A stretch of DNA of 61,959 nucleotides from WAPX01 sp964622075 (GTDB lineage: Archaea; Halobacteriota; Archaeoglobi; Archaeoglobales; Archaeoglobaceae), in assembly GCA_964622075.1 (NCBI GenBank), contig CAZUMR010000064.1, positions 1 through 61,959 on the forward strand. Direction: 5' to 3'. How positions within the stretch are numbered: position 1 is the stretch's first letter; each line of letters starts with the position of its first letter. The notes below the pieces were generated by a model, which saw only the letters and a program-made list of their open reading frames with translations, made no database searches and had not been told where the DNA came from. This document shows, in pieces, positions 32,157 through 40,608 of this stretch. The position numbers and the translations under genes were made by a program.

Positions 32157-33224
32157 TTGGAGATAACAAGAATTTACCTGCAGAAAAAATTTAGAGAATA
32201 CTACCTCAAAATGAAACCTGAAGTCAGGGAGCTTGAAAGGAGAGAGTGGGCATTTTCACCTCTGAAAACTTTCCCTGACTTCGTGATGTACAGGCACATA
32301 TCTTTCTCTTCCGAGGACGAATTCAAGGCGTATGTGCTGAATAACACGCCACTCCATTCCTACTATTCCTCAGCATACTACGAAAGACCGGGAGAAGAAA
32401 GGATGGAGGACAAGGGCTGGATTAAAGCTGACCTGATATTTGATATAGATGCAGATCACCTGCCTGTAAAGGATACGAACACATTTGAGGGTATGCTCAG
32501 GGCTTTAAAACTTGCCAGAAAAGAGATACTGAGACTTTACGAAATGCTTGAGAAAGATTTTGGAATTAAAGATATGGAAATCGTCTTTTCCGGGAGCAGA
32601 GGTTATCACATTCACGTTTACGATGAGGACTATCTTACTCTTGGATCTGCTGAAAGAAGGGAGATTGTAAACTATTTCACCCTGAACAGAATTGGAGAAC
32701 ATCTTTCAACCCAGAGACTGAGAGTGTGCAGGTGCTCCTCCAGATTGATGCTTCTGAAAATTAAATCTGGAAATGCCGGTAGTGAAAAACTTCTGGAGAG
32801 TCTGAAAAGGAAGCTGAACAGGTCAACTTTAAAGGCCCTTTCAAGGTGTGATACAAAATCTCTGAGAAAGAGAGAAAAAGCGTTTTTTGAGGAGTGTTTC
32901 AGGGAGTGTGTGGAGAAGCTGAGAATACATATAGATGAACCTGTAACATCCGACACTCACAGGTTGATAAGACTGCCGAACTCTCTTCACGGCAAGACGG
33001 GATTCATAGTCAAACCTCTTGAAGTTGACGAACTCGAAGACTTTGAGCCCTACAGGGATGCAATAGCTTTCGGCAGCGAAAGCGTTAAAGTCAGGTGCAT
33101 CAAGCACGCAAGGTTGAAAATCGGGGAGGTTAATCTCAACCTCAGGGCTGGAGAAAAGGCAAAAGTACCCGAATATGCTGCAATCTATCTGATGTGCAGG
33201 GGGATGGCACTCTATGGATATTGA
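32157..33224 (+). CDS. priS: DNA primase small (catalytic) subunit
   Basis: Synthesises primers for replication with PriL. LIFDIDADHL holds the catalytic Asp pair (Asp96, Asp98 from this start), FSGSRGYHIHVYDED is the second conserved motif, and HRLIRLPNSLHGKTG the C-terminal motif. The start is uncertain: TTG 32157 has GGTGGT 4 nt upstream, whereas TTG 32139 and GTG 32148 lack an SD. Overlaps the GINS gene by 11 nt, a known archaeal pairing. Divergent from cas4. Confidence 0.93.
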   Translation: MEITRIYLQKKFREYYLKMKPEVRELERREWAFSPLKTFPDFVMYRHISFSSEDEFKAYVLNNTPLHSYYSSAYYERPGEERMEDKGWIKADLIFDIDADHLPVKDTNTFEGMLRALKLARKEILRLYEMLEKDFGIKDMEIVFSGSRGYHIHVYDEDYLTLGSAERREIVNYFTLNRIGEHLSTQRLRVCRCSSRLMLLKIKSGNAGSEKLLESLKRKLNRSTLKALSRCDTKSLRKREKAFFEECFRECVEKLRIHIDEPVTSDTHRLIRLPNSLHGKTGFIVKPLEVDELEDFEPYRDAIAFGSESVKVRCIKHARLKIGEVNLNLRAGEKAKVPEYAAIYLMCRGMALYGY

Positions 33225-33789
33225 GGAGCTCATGATACTCGTTGAGAAGAGCAGAAAGGCAATTCAGGTTATTGAGGAAACGCTGTTTGACGAGATAAGG
33301 GAGAGAATAGAGGAACTTGAGGAGATGAGGAGGAACGCTGAACTGAGCGAAGATATACTCAGAATAGACGATGAACTCAGAACTTTGAGGAGAATACAGA
33401 GAAAGCTGTTTGAGGAGAGAACGGGCAAGATAATAAGAGCTGTCTGGGCGGAGGTCTGCGGAACTGTTAGCGGGATAGAGGGTCTGGAAAATTTAACCGA
33501 AAAGGAGAAACTGTTTTACCGGGATCTGTACTCTCTTATATCCTCTTTCAGAGATGAAGTCCTGTTCGGGCTGAGTGGAAAGGAAGAAGAAGGCGAAGAG
33601 GAGGAGAAGGTAGAGGAAAGCCTCGATACAGGTTACGTTGTCGTGAGAGTCCTTGACAGTGCTGAATTTGAGGGAATTGACGGAAAAACATATAAATTGA
33701 GGAAAGAAGATGTGGTTGCACTTCCTTCACTTAACGCTAACGCCCTGATAAAGGGTGGTCTGGCTGAGACTATCGAGATAAAGAGGTAA
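33214..33789 (+). CDS. GINS complex subunit (Gins51/Sld5-type)
   Basis: Component of the CMG-like replicative helicase. The N-terminal half is helical and highly charged (EEMRRNAELSEDILRIDDELRTL), with an acidic linker near 127-140 (GKEEEGEEEEKVEES). The small C-terminal beta domain VVVRVLDSAEFEGIDGKTYKLRKEDVVALPSLNANALIKGG is the GINS B-domain at the C-terminus, as in Gins51. Overlap with priS supports co-expression. Its last codons are part of an 11-bp tandem duplication. Confidence 0.88.
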   Translation: MDIEELMILVEKSRKAIQVIEETLFDEIRERIEELEEMRRNAELSEDILRIDDELRTLRRIQRKLFEERTGKIIRAVWAEVCGTVSGIEGLENLTEKEKLFYRDLYSLISSFRDEVLFGLSGKEEEGEEEEKVEESLDTGYVVVRVLDSAEFEGIDGKTYKLRKEDVVALPSLNANALIKGGLAETIEIKR

Positions 33790-33799
33790 TAAAGAGGTG
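33778..33799 (+). repeat. 11-bp tandem duplication joining the GINS stop to the L44e Shine-Dalgarno
   Basis: ATAAAGAGGTA (33778-33788) and ATAAAGAGGTG (33789-33799) differ by one base. The first copy encodes the last residues and stop of GINS; the second supplies AGGTGA for rpl44e. Confidence 0.8.
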
Positions 33800-33804
33800 A
33801 AAGG

Positions 33805-34086
33805 ATGAAGTATCCGAAGAAAGTTAAGACTTACTGCAAGTACTGCGGAAGGCATACGGTTCACGAAGTTGAGAAGGTCAGCAAGGGCAAGCAGAGCTCT
33901 TTGAGGTGGATAAACAGACAGAAAAAGAGGAGAGGCAAGGTCGGTAACCTTGGAAAGTTCAGCAAAGTACCCGGTGGGGATAAGCCGACCAAGAGAGTAA
34001 ACATAAGGTTCAGGTGCACTGTCTGCAAGAAGGCCCACCACCGCCCGACGTGGAGAGTAAAGAGATTCGAGCTCGTTGAGAAGTAA
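33805..34086 (+). CDS. rpl44e: 50S ribosomal protein L44e
   Basis: Zinc-ribbon ribosomal protein. YCKYCGRHTVHEV and RCTVCKKAHHRP give the C-x2-C pairs, and KYPKKVKTYC is the typical start. 93 aa, highly basic. AGGTGA is 5 nt before ATG 33805. S27e follows. Confidence 0.97.
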   Translation: MKYPKKVKTYCKYCGRHTVHEVEKVSKGKQSSLRWINRQKKRRGKVGNLGKFSKVPGGDKPTKRVNIRFRCTVCKKAHHRPTWRVKRFELVEK

Positions 34087-34101
34087 GGCGTTTAAGGCGT
34101 T
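34084..34101 (+). repeat. Perfect 9-bp tandem duplication after rpl44e
   Basis: TAAGGCGTT occurs twice without a gap. The first TAA is the rpl44e stop codon. Confidence 0.8.
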
Positions 34102-34126
34102 TAAAGTTAAAAATTAGGTGGTATCG

Positions 34127-34345
34127 ATGGCAGGGGTGGTGCTTGTGGAGAAAAATCTGAATAGAAAAAAAAGTCACTTCGTCAAGGTCAGGTGCCCTGA
34201 CTGCGAAAACGTGCAGATAATTTTTGATCACGCCTCCACCGTTGTAAAATGTCTCGTTTGTGGCAGAACTCTTGCAGAGCCGACCGGTGGGAGGGCAAGA
34301 ATAAAGGCTGAAATCGTGGAAGTAGTTGACGAGGACTACAAGTAA
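34127..34345 (+). CDS. rps27e: 30S ribosomal protein S27e
   Basis: Zinc-finger ribosomal protein: VRCPDCENVQIIFDHASTVVKCLVCG holds the four zinc Cys. ATG 34127 (MAGVVLVEKN) is chosen because AGGTGG at 34116-34121 is 5 nt upstream; the in-frame GTG 34118 is part of that SD. In many euryarchaea aIF2-alpha follows; here metK does. Confidence 0.95.
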   Translation: MAGVVLVEKNLNRKKSHFVKVRCPDCENVQIIFDHASTVVKCLVCGRTLAEPTGGRARIKAEIVEVVDEDYK

Positions 34346-34367
34346 TCGAGTGAAAATCAAGTGAAAA
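34346..34367 (+). repeat. 11-bp tandem duplication upstream of metK
   Basis: TCGAGTGAAAA (34346-34356) and TCAAGTGAAAA (34357-34367) differ at one base and fill the spacer before the metK Shine-Dalgarno GGTGAAAG. Confidence 0.75.
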
Positions 34368-34376
34368 GGTGAAAGA

Positions 34377-35582
34377 ATGTCAAACGAGGGAAAGAACATC
34401 TTTGTCGAGGAAATCGTTCACACACCGGTGGAAAAGCAGGATGTGGAGATTGTAGAGAGGAAGGGCATAGGACACCCTGACAGTCTTGCCGATGGAATAG
34501 CTGAGGCGATGAGCAGGGCTCTGAGTCAGGAGTACATGAAAAGGCTTGGCACAGTACTTCATCACAACACGGATGAGACGCAGATAGTTGCAGGCAGGGC
34601 AAAACCGGAGTTTGGTGGTGGAGAGGTAATTCAGCCGATTTACGTTTTGCTTGTTGGCAGGGCTACAAAGGAGTTCGATGGAACGTACATTCCAACCGAT
34701 AAAATAGCTCTGAAAGCTGCAAAGAACTACGTTAAGTGGAGCATGCATCACCTTGATGTGGAGAGCGAGATTATTTTTGATGTCAGGCTTGGAGAGGGCA
34801 GCACAGATCTGCAGGATGTTTTCAGGAGAGGTAAAATCCCCCTCGCCAACGATACCTCTTTTGGAATCGGTTATGCTCCACTCAGCGAAACGGAAAGACT
34901 CGTTTACAACGTGGAGAGGAAGATATACTACGAGTTCAGAAAGAAGAACCCGGCAGTTGGTGAGGACGTAAAGGTAATGGGGCTGAGAGAGAAGGACAGG
35001 ATAAAACTCACAATAGCGTGTGCGTTTATAGGTGAGTATCTATCTGACATAAAGGAGTACGATTCCCTCAAGAATGAGCTGAAGAGCTGGGTGGAGGATA
35101 TAGCTGGTGATTACACTGAAAGGGAAGTGGAAGTTTACGTTAACACCGCAGACTGTTATGAGACCGGATGCTACTTCCTGACTGTTACGGGAACTTCTGC
35201 TGAAAACGGTGACGATGGTAGTGTTGGAAGGGGCAACAGGTGCAACGGTCTGATAACACCCGGCAGGCCAATGAGCATGGAGGCCACAAGTGGCAAGAAT
35301 CCAATAAATCACGTTGGCAAAATCTACAACCTGCTTGCGAATTTAATAGCGAACGAGTGCGTGGAAAATGTGGAGGGCATTGAGGAGATCTACGTCAGAA
35401 TCCTGAGCCAGATTGGAAAGCCAATAAACGAGCCAAGAGCTTTGAGCATCCAGATAATTCCAAAGAAGGGTTACGAGGTCGAGAAGATGAAGGGCAAAGT
35501 TACGGAAATCGCAGAAAGCTGGCTTGAAGATACAACCAGAATAACTGAAATGGTCATTAACGGAGAGCTAAAAACGTTTTAA
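34377..35582 (+). CDS. mat: S-adenosylmethionine synthetase, archaeal type
   Basis: Makes SAM from methionine and ATP. Archaeal-class enzyme, very different from bacterial MetK: ERKGIGHPDSLADGIAE, HHNTDETQIVAG, EGSTDLQDVF, GRGNRCNGLITPGRPMSMEA and GKNPINHVGKIYN are all conserved in this class. 401 aa, full length. Ends 22 nt from the convergent ligase. Confidence 0.97.
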   Translation: MSNEGKNIFVEEIVHTPVEKQDVEIVERKGIGHPDSLADGIAEAMSRALSQEYMKRLGTVLHHNTDETQIVAGRAKPEFGGGEVIQPIYVLLVGRATKEFDGTYIPTDKIALKAAKNYVKWSMHHLDVESEIIFDVRLGEGSTDLQDVFRRGKIPLANDTSFGIGYAPLSETERLVYNVERKIYYEFRKKNPAVGEDVKVMGLREKDRIKLTIACAFIGEYLSDIKEYDSLKNELKSWVEDIAGDYTEREVEVYVNTADCYETGCYFLTVTGTSAENGDDGSVGRGNRCNGLITPGRPMSMEATSGKNPINHVGKIYNLLANLIANECVENVEGIEEIYVRILSQIGKPINEPRALSIQIIPKKGYEVEKMKGKVTEIAESWLEDTTRITEMVINGELKTF

Positions 35583-35604
35583 AAATTTTTAAGCATTCAC
35601 GATA

Positions 35605-37281
35605 CTACTGCCCTTTCTTGGATTTGAACTGTGCCTCGTAAAGCTTTGCTACCCTCTCAATAGTATCCGCTTCATCAATGCTCTTATCCTCCCTCAGCCT
35701 GACGAACCTTGGAAATCTGAGGGCAAAACCACTCTCGTACTTGGGGCTCTTCTGAATTTCCTGATATGCAACTTCAAAGATGTACTTCGGTCTGAACTTC
35801 ACCTTCTTTCCTTCCTGATACTCTATCAGAGGTTTGAAAAGCTCAGTCAGCTCCTCAAGCTCTTCATCCGTAAAACCCGTCGCCACCTTGCCAACCCTTA
35901 ACAGTCTTCCATGCTCGTCAAGGCAGGCAAGCTCGTAAGAGCTTATCAGGTGTGACCTCTTTCCCTCACCCCACTCTCCCCCCACCACGACGAGATCGAG
36001 GTTTTCCATTACCGGCTTGAGTTTAAGCCAGAGTTTTCCCCTCTTGCCAGGGATGTAGGGCGAGTCGGGTTTCTTCATCATAACTCCTTCGTGTCCTGCA
36101 TCGAGTGCGGAGTGATAAACTTCCTCTATCCTCTCAACACTCTCGGTAACTGTTTGCTCAGCGACAACTATAACGTCCGACTCGTTTACGACACTCTCAA
36201 GAATTGCTCTTCTCTCCTTCAGGGGAAGATCTATTGTCTCCTCTCCATCGTGGAACAGTATGTCAAAGAGGTACACCTTTATCGGTATTTTTTCCACCAT
36301 TTTGCTGACCTCATGCTTTCTTCTGAACCTTCTGAGTATGTGCTGGAAGGGCATCGGTTTTCCTTCCTTCATTGCAACAGCTTCGCCATCAAGTATTACG
36401 CCCTCCTTAATAGAATTCTTTACAGCCTCCACAACTTCCGGAAGTGCTTTTGTCACGTTTTCGAGTCTTCTTGAGAAAATCGTTACCCTTCCATTGCCCC
36501 AGTGAATCTGAACCCTCGTACCATCGAACTTCCACTCCACTGCGACCTTTCCCATCTCTCTGACAGCATCCTCAACACTCTCGGCAACCTGAGCAAGCAT
36601 CATTTTTACCGGAATGTGCAGCTGGATTTTGAGCTTCTCCAGCCCCTCTTTCCCCTCATTTTTTGCAACCACCGCCACCCTGCCAAAGTCGTTGGTTATC
36701 ATGTAAGCTCTTTCAACGAGCTCACTGCTTATTCCCCAGGCCTTTGCTATTGCATCTCTAACAATCCCCTCACCCACACCAAGCCTCATTTCCCCAAGCA
36801 CGAGTCTGGTCAGATACCTTGCCTCCACTGGTGTGGCTGAAACATACAGGTCTGCAAGAAGCCTGACTTTCCTCTTCTGACTGCCCTCGCCCGTTAGAGC
36901 GCTCATTGTGTCAAAGACCTCTCTCACCTTCCTTATCGTGAGCTCCTCCTGAAACAGCGTCATCTGCCTTTTTCCTCTTATCAGAATCTCGGCAGCTCTT
37001 CCAAGGTCTCCTGTCTCCCTTAGCAGCTCTTCAACTCTTGATCTCTCAGCTCCAGTGGCAAGTTTTAAAGCCTCGTAAACGAGCCCGACACCAACTCCAA
37101 GCTCTCTCTCATCCCATGGCGGGTAAACTTTTCCAGTTATAAACAGAACAACGTTATACAGATCGTCATCGTCCTCTATTTTCCTGAGAAATCCTGCAAT
37201 TTTTGCAGTCATTTCAAGAGTTGAGGATATCTTCTCCAGCACATCACAGAATTGAGCGAACTCCCGGAAGGTGAGAGACAT
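35605..37281 (-). CDS. lig: ATP-dependent DNA ligase
   Basis: Replicative and repair ligase. Residues 1-220 form the N-terminal DNA-binding domain, VEWKFDGTRVQIH carries the adenylated Lys251, and DGEAVAM, PFQHILRRFRR, EGVMMKK and WLKLKP cover motifs III-V. The OB-fold domain ends the protein. 558 aa is normal for archaeal ligases. The C-terminal KKGQ lacks an obvious PIP box. Single gene transcribed toward metK. Confidence 0.97.
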   Translation of the reverse strand: MSLTFREFAQFCDVLEKISSTLEMTAKIAGFLRKIEDDDDLYNVVLFITGKVYPPWDERELGVGVGLVYEALKLATGAERSRVEELLRETGDLGRAAEILIRGKRQMTLFQEELTIRKVREVFDTMSALTGEGSQKRKVRLLADLYVSATPVEARYLTRLVLGEMRLGVGEGIVRDAIAKAWGISSELVERAYMITNDFGRVAVVAKNEGKEGLEKLKIQLHIPVKMMLAQVAESVEDAVREMGKVAVEWKFDGTRVQIHWGNGRVTIFSRRLENVTKALPEVVEAVKNSIKEGVILDGEAVAMKEGKPMPFQHILRRFRRKHEVSKMVEKIPIKVYLFDILFHDGEETIDLPLKERRAILESVVNESDVIVVAEQTVTESVERIEEVYHSALDAGHEGVMMKKPDSPYIPGKRGKLWLKLKPVMENLDLVVVGGEWGEGKRSHLISSYELACLDEHGRLLRVGKVATGFTDEELEELTELFKPLIEYQEGKKVKFRPKYIFEVAYQEIQKSPKYESGFALRFPRFVRLREDKSIDEADTIERVAKLYEAQFKSKKGQ

Positions 37282-37335
37282 GAAGTTTTTATTCTTATCC
37301 GGGTTTTTAAATTTCCCGATTTATCCCGATGAAAA

Positions 37336-39141
37336 TTATCTGCCCCAGAGGGGCTTCTCCTTTCTCTTTATTTCCATGAGCTCGTCAAGAGCCTTTCTCG
37401 TTTCTTCACTCAGGGAGTCGTAGAGGTCTCTCTTTATTATTCTGGCATGCCTTTCAGGCACGTCAACGTAAAGGATTTCATCTCCACTCAGATTTCTCCC
37501 GATAACTGCCCCATCTATGGCTATGGCGAGCTCCTCCCCTTCGCCAGCAACGTTCAGGAAGTTATCCTCTTTCTTCATACTCCTGATAGTGCCAACAACA
37601 GTCCCATCGGGTTTTATCAGCCTGACTCCTTTCTTCACCTCTCCAGCAACTATCCTCGCACCTATGACTGCAGGTTTGCTCCTTCTGAATATGAAGTTCT
37701 TCAGCAGCTTGATTTTTCCCGGCATTATTAAGGCCTCTACTTTCTTTCTCTCTCTTTCGAGCCTCAGCTTTTCTCTCCACTCTGTAATTCTATCTATGAG
37801 GGAGTAAATTACAGTGTCCATGAACAGGACAACTCCGTACTTGTCTGCCTCCTCCTCAACCCCCGGCAGGGTTTTTACATTGAATCCAACGATTACCCTG
37901 TTTAACTCGTCCTTGTTTGCAGAAGCTTCCACAACATCTCTCTTGTCAATATCTCCAACTTCTGCTTTCTTTATCGGAATCCCATGCTCCCTCAGCTCGT
38001 TAATCAGTGCTTCAAGGGAGCCAAGTGTATCTGTTTTTAATACGACCCCTTCCTCATCTGTTCTGATCACGACTTCCTCGTACTCCTTTCTTATCCTCTC
38101 CCTGAACTTTTCGATGTCCTCCTCGCTTTCAACGGCTTCAAACTCACTACCAGCTACAACCCCCTCAAGGTTTGGAGCTACAAGCTTTATACCAGCAGCG
38201 GCTGTAACTTCCTTCACTCCTCTGAATTTGCTCTCCACTCTCATTTCTCTGGCAGGTCTTGGCTTCAGTATTCCCCTGACCTTTGTTACTATTACATCAT
38301 CCTTTCCGGCAATTGCTATCGTATCCCCAACCCTCAGCGTTCCATCGTAGAGTATTACATCGCAGGTTATTCCAAGACCCTTCTCCTCCTTCACCTCAAG
38401 TATCGTTCCCTTTGCCTTTCCCTCTACATGGAGTCTGAGATTTTCCTCAAGGTACTTCTGAGCCAGACCAACAAGCAGCATCAGCAGTTCCGGCAACCCC
38501 TCTCCGGTAATTGCCGATATCGGAACTATTGCAACAGTTCTTGTAAAATCACTCACCCTGTCAAATCTCTCTGCATTGAATCCAAACTCGTACAGCTTGG
38601 CTATGAGCTCGTAAATTCTGTTTTCGAGCCTTCTCTTAACGACGTCATCCTGCTTTGCAAAAGTTTTGACGAAGGGCATGTTCTCATGTTTCTGCCATCC
38701 CGGAATTCTGTCAATCTTGTTTGCAGCAACAACAAAAGGAGTTTTGAACGTCTTGAGTATTGAGATTGCCTCGTTTGTCTGCTCTTTAAATCCCTCATTT
38801 ATATCGACTATCAGAATTGCAAGATCGGCTAATGCTCCTCCTCTCCTTCTGAGGTTCGTAAAAGCCTTGTGTCCGGGGGTATCTATGAACAGCAGTCCCG
38901 GGATTTTTACGTTGACCTTCCAGATATCCTTGCAGATTTCCTTTATAACGTCTATCGGCACTTCTGTTGCTCCTATGTGCTGGGTTATCCCGCCTGCCTC
39001 CTTTGCAGTAACTCTTGTGTTTCTGATCTTGTCAAGAAGTGTGGTTTTACCGTGATCAACGTGACCGAGAACGGAGACTATTGGAGTTCTCAGATTTTTA
39101 GGCTCCTCGCCCTTCTTTTTCTTGCCCTTCTTTTTGGCCAT
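37336..39141 (-). CDS. infB: Translation initiation factor aIF5B (archaeal IF2)
   Basis: GTPase that helps subunit joining. A basic Lys-rich leader (1-18) precedes the G domain: GHVDHGKTT (26-34), DTPGHKAF and NKIDRIPGW. ITQHIGATE is switch I. Beta-barrel domains and the long helix follow. 601 aa, no intein. It is the last gene of the L7Ae operon, after ndk. Confidence 0.97.
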   Translation of the reverse strand: MAKKKGKKKKGEEPKNLRTPIVSVLGHVDHGKTTLLDKIRNTRVTAKEAGGITQHIGATEVPIDVIKEICKDIWKVNVKIPGLLFIDTPGHKAFTNLRRRGGALADLAILIVDINEGFKEQTNEAISILKTFKTPFVVAANKIDRIPGWQKHENMPFVKTFAKQDDVVKRRLENRIYELIAKLYEFGFNAERFDRVSDFTRTVAIVPISAITGEGLPELLMLLVGLAQKYLEENLRLHVEGKAKGTILEVKEEKGLGITCDVILYDGTLRVGDTIAIAGKDDVIVTKVRGILKPRPAREMRVESKFRGVKEVTAAAGIKLVAPNLEGVVAGSEFEAVESEEDIEKFRERIRKEYEEVVIRTDEEGVVLKTDTLGSLEALINELREHGIPIKKAEVGDIDKRDVVEASANKDELNRVIVGFNVKTLPGVEEEADKYGVVLFMDTVIYSLIDRITEWREKLRLERERKKVEALIMPGKIKLLKNFIFRRSKPAVIGARIVAGEVKKGVRLIKPDGTVVGTIRSMKKEDNFLNVAGEGEELAIAIDGAVIGRNLSGDEILYVDVPERHARIIKRDLYDSLSEETRKALDELMEIKRKEKPLWGR

Positions 39142-39191
39142 TGTACCACCGGTGTTCTCTGCTCAGCTATGAGAAAAAGTAAAGAAAAAAT

Positions 39192-39641
39192 TTACTCGTA
39201 AAGCCACTCTTCCCCGGACTTTGAGTATTCAATTATTTCATCAGCGTCGAAGAAGAGAGAAATCTCCCTCTCTGCAGATTCGAGGGAGTCTGAAGCGTGA
39301 ACAACATTTCTACCTATATCCATTCCGAAATCTCCCCTGATCGTTCCGGGAGATGCCTCTACAGGATTGGTAGCTCCCACGAGAGTTCTAACTACCTTTA
39401 CAGCCTCCTTACCTTCGACAACCATGGCTACTACGGGGCCGGAGGTTATGTAATCCACAAGAGCCTGAAAGAATGGTTTCTCAGCGTGCTCTGCATAATG
39501 CTCTCTTGCAAGCTCCTCCTGAATCCAAAGCATCTTCATTGCAACTATCTTGAGCCCCTTCCTCTCAAGTCTTGAGATTACCTCTCCAACAAGCCCCCTC
39601 TGAACACCATCCGGCTTGACCATGACGAAAGTTCTCTCCAT
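39192..39641 (-). CDS. ndk: Nucleoside diphosphate kinase
   Basis: Balances NTP pools through a phospho-His intermediate. KPDGVQRGLVGEV, then NVVHASDSLESAEREI with His115, are definitive. 149 aa, normal length. Operon position between L24e and infB is conserved in euryarchaea. Confidence 0.97.
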   Translation of the reverse strand: MERTFVMVKPDGVQRGLVGEVISRLERKGLKIVAMKMLWIQEELAREHYAEHAEKPFFQALVDYITSGPVVAMVVEGKEAVKVVRTLVGATNPVEASPGTIRGDFGMDIGRNVVHASDSLESAEREISLFFDADEIIEYSKSGEEWLYE

Positions 39642-39651
39642 ACCCTATCCC

Positions 39652-39831
39652 TCACTGTTTCTGATAGTACTTTGTCCACTTTAGCTTCCTCGGGTTTCTC
39701 TTCAGCTCAAGCATGTTCTTCTCGCACTTGCGGGAACAGAAGTACAGAACCTTTCCGTCTCTCCTGACGTACATCTTTCCGGTTCCAACCTCTATCTCAT
39801 TCCCGCAGAAAGAGCATATTCTCTTCTCCAT
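39652..39831 (-). CDS. rpl24e: 50S ribosomal protein L24e
   Basis: CSFCGNEIEVGTGKMYVRRDGKVLYFCSRKCEKN shows the C-x2-C..C-x3-C zinc site of L24e. ATG 39831 has AGGTGA 5 nt upstream; ATG 39837, overlapping the S28e stop, has no SD spacing. 59 aa. Confidence 0.95.
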   Translation of the reverse strand: MEKRICSFCGNEIEVGTGKMYVRRDGKVLYFCSRKCEKNMLELKRNPRKLKWTKYYQKQ

Positions 39832-39836
39832 TGCCA

Positions 39837-40052
39837 TCACCTTACGAGCAGCTTCTTGGCTTCTCTTGCAGTCTCCTTAATCATTAACACGTCTCCAACT
39901 CTTACGGGACCAAAAACGTTTCTTGTGATTATCCTTCCCTTGTTTTCTCCGGCCAGAATTCTGACCTTTACCTGCGTGGCCTCTCCGTGCATTCCGGTTC
40001 TACCAACTATCTCTATAACCTCCGCAGGCTGAATGTCCTCCTCCTCAGCCAT
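39837..40052 (-). CDS. rps28e: 30S ribosomal protein S28e
   Basis: OB-fold ribosomal protein: EVIEIVGRTGMHGEATQVKVRIL and RVGDVLMIKETAREAKKL are characteristic. ATG 40052 lies 7 nt past GGAGGT; ATG 40058 is too close to it. Lies between L7Ae and L24e in the conserved order. Confidence 0.95.
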   Translation of the reverse strand: MAEEEDIQPAEVIEIVGRTGMHGEATQVKVRILAGENKGRIITRNVFGPVRVGDVLMIKETAREAKKLLVR

Positions 40053-40088
40053 AAGCATAACCTCCCGGTTAAATTAAAATAAAGTAAA

Positions 40089-40454
40089 TTACTTCTTCAA
40101 TCCTTCAATCTTGCTCACGAGCTGGTTCAGTTCCTTTCTTGCTTCTCCCTCGTTTACTATTGCTGCAGCCGAGCAGTCAACTTCAATTCCCACAGCCTTT
40201 CCGATCTCACTCTTTCCGTTGATGTACACGTACGGAATGTTCTTCTCCTCGCACAGGAGTGGCAGGTGTGCCACAATCTCTGGCGGGTCAACGTCTGTGG
40301 CTATGTAAACGAGCTTTGCAATTCCCCTTTCAACGGCTTTGGTTGTCTCGTTTGCACCCTTCTTTACCTTGCCTGTCTCTCTTACTTTTTCAAGCAGAGC
40401 CAGTGCTTCGTTCTGTACCTCTTCAGGAACATCAAACCTGACGTACACGCTCAT
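40089..40454 (-). CDS. rpl7ae: 50S ribosomal protein L7Ae
   Basis: Kink-turn RNA-binding protein of the large subunit, and of archaeal C/D and H/ACA RNPs and RNase P. KKGANETTKAVERG, YIATDVDPPEIVAHLPLLCEE and GKAVGIEVDCSAAAI are signature segments. Strong SD GGAGGTG precedes ATG 40454. It heads the L7Ae-S28e-L24e-ndk-infB operon, whose 5' leader may be long because no TATA box is close. Confidence 0.97.
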   Translation of the reverse strand: MSVYVRFDVPEEVQNEALALLEKVRETGKVKKGANETTKAVERGIAKLVYIATDVDPPEIVAHLPLLCEEKNIPYVYINGKSEIGKAVGIEVDCSAAAIVNEGEARKELNQLVSKIEGLKK

Positions 40455-40608
40455 ATTTTACACCTCCTTCCTTCAGAGTCATCATTCATCGGATCTCCAA
40501 CGAATTCTTGGAATTCGGTTTCCCAAGTGCTGAGTTGCTTATTCGGTTATGTTTTAAAACTTTTGGTGTCATCTTTTCAGCAGTAGCTGTTAGGTGTGGG
40601 TGTTGTGG

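Noticed and set aside
37814..38350. Ser/Thr-rich open frame antisense to infB
   Set aside because: Low-complexity product expected from the reverse strand of Glu/Lys/Arg-rich codons; no initiation signals.
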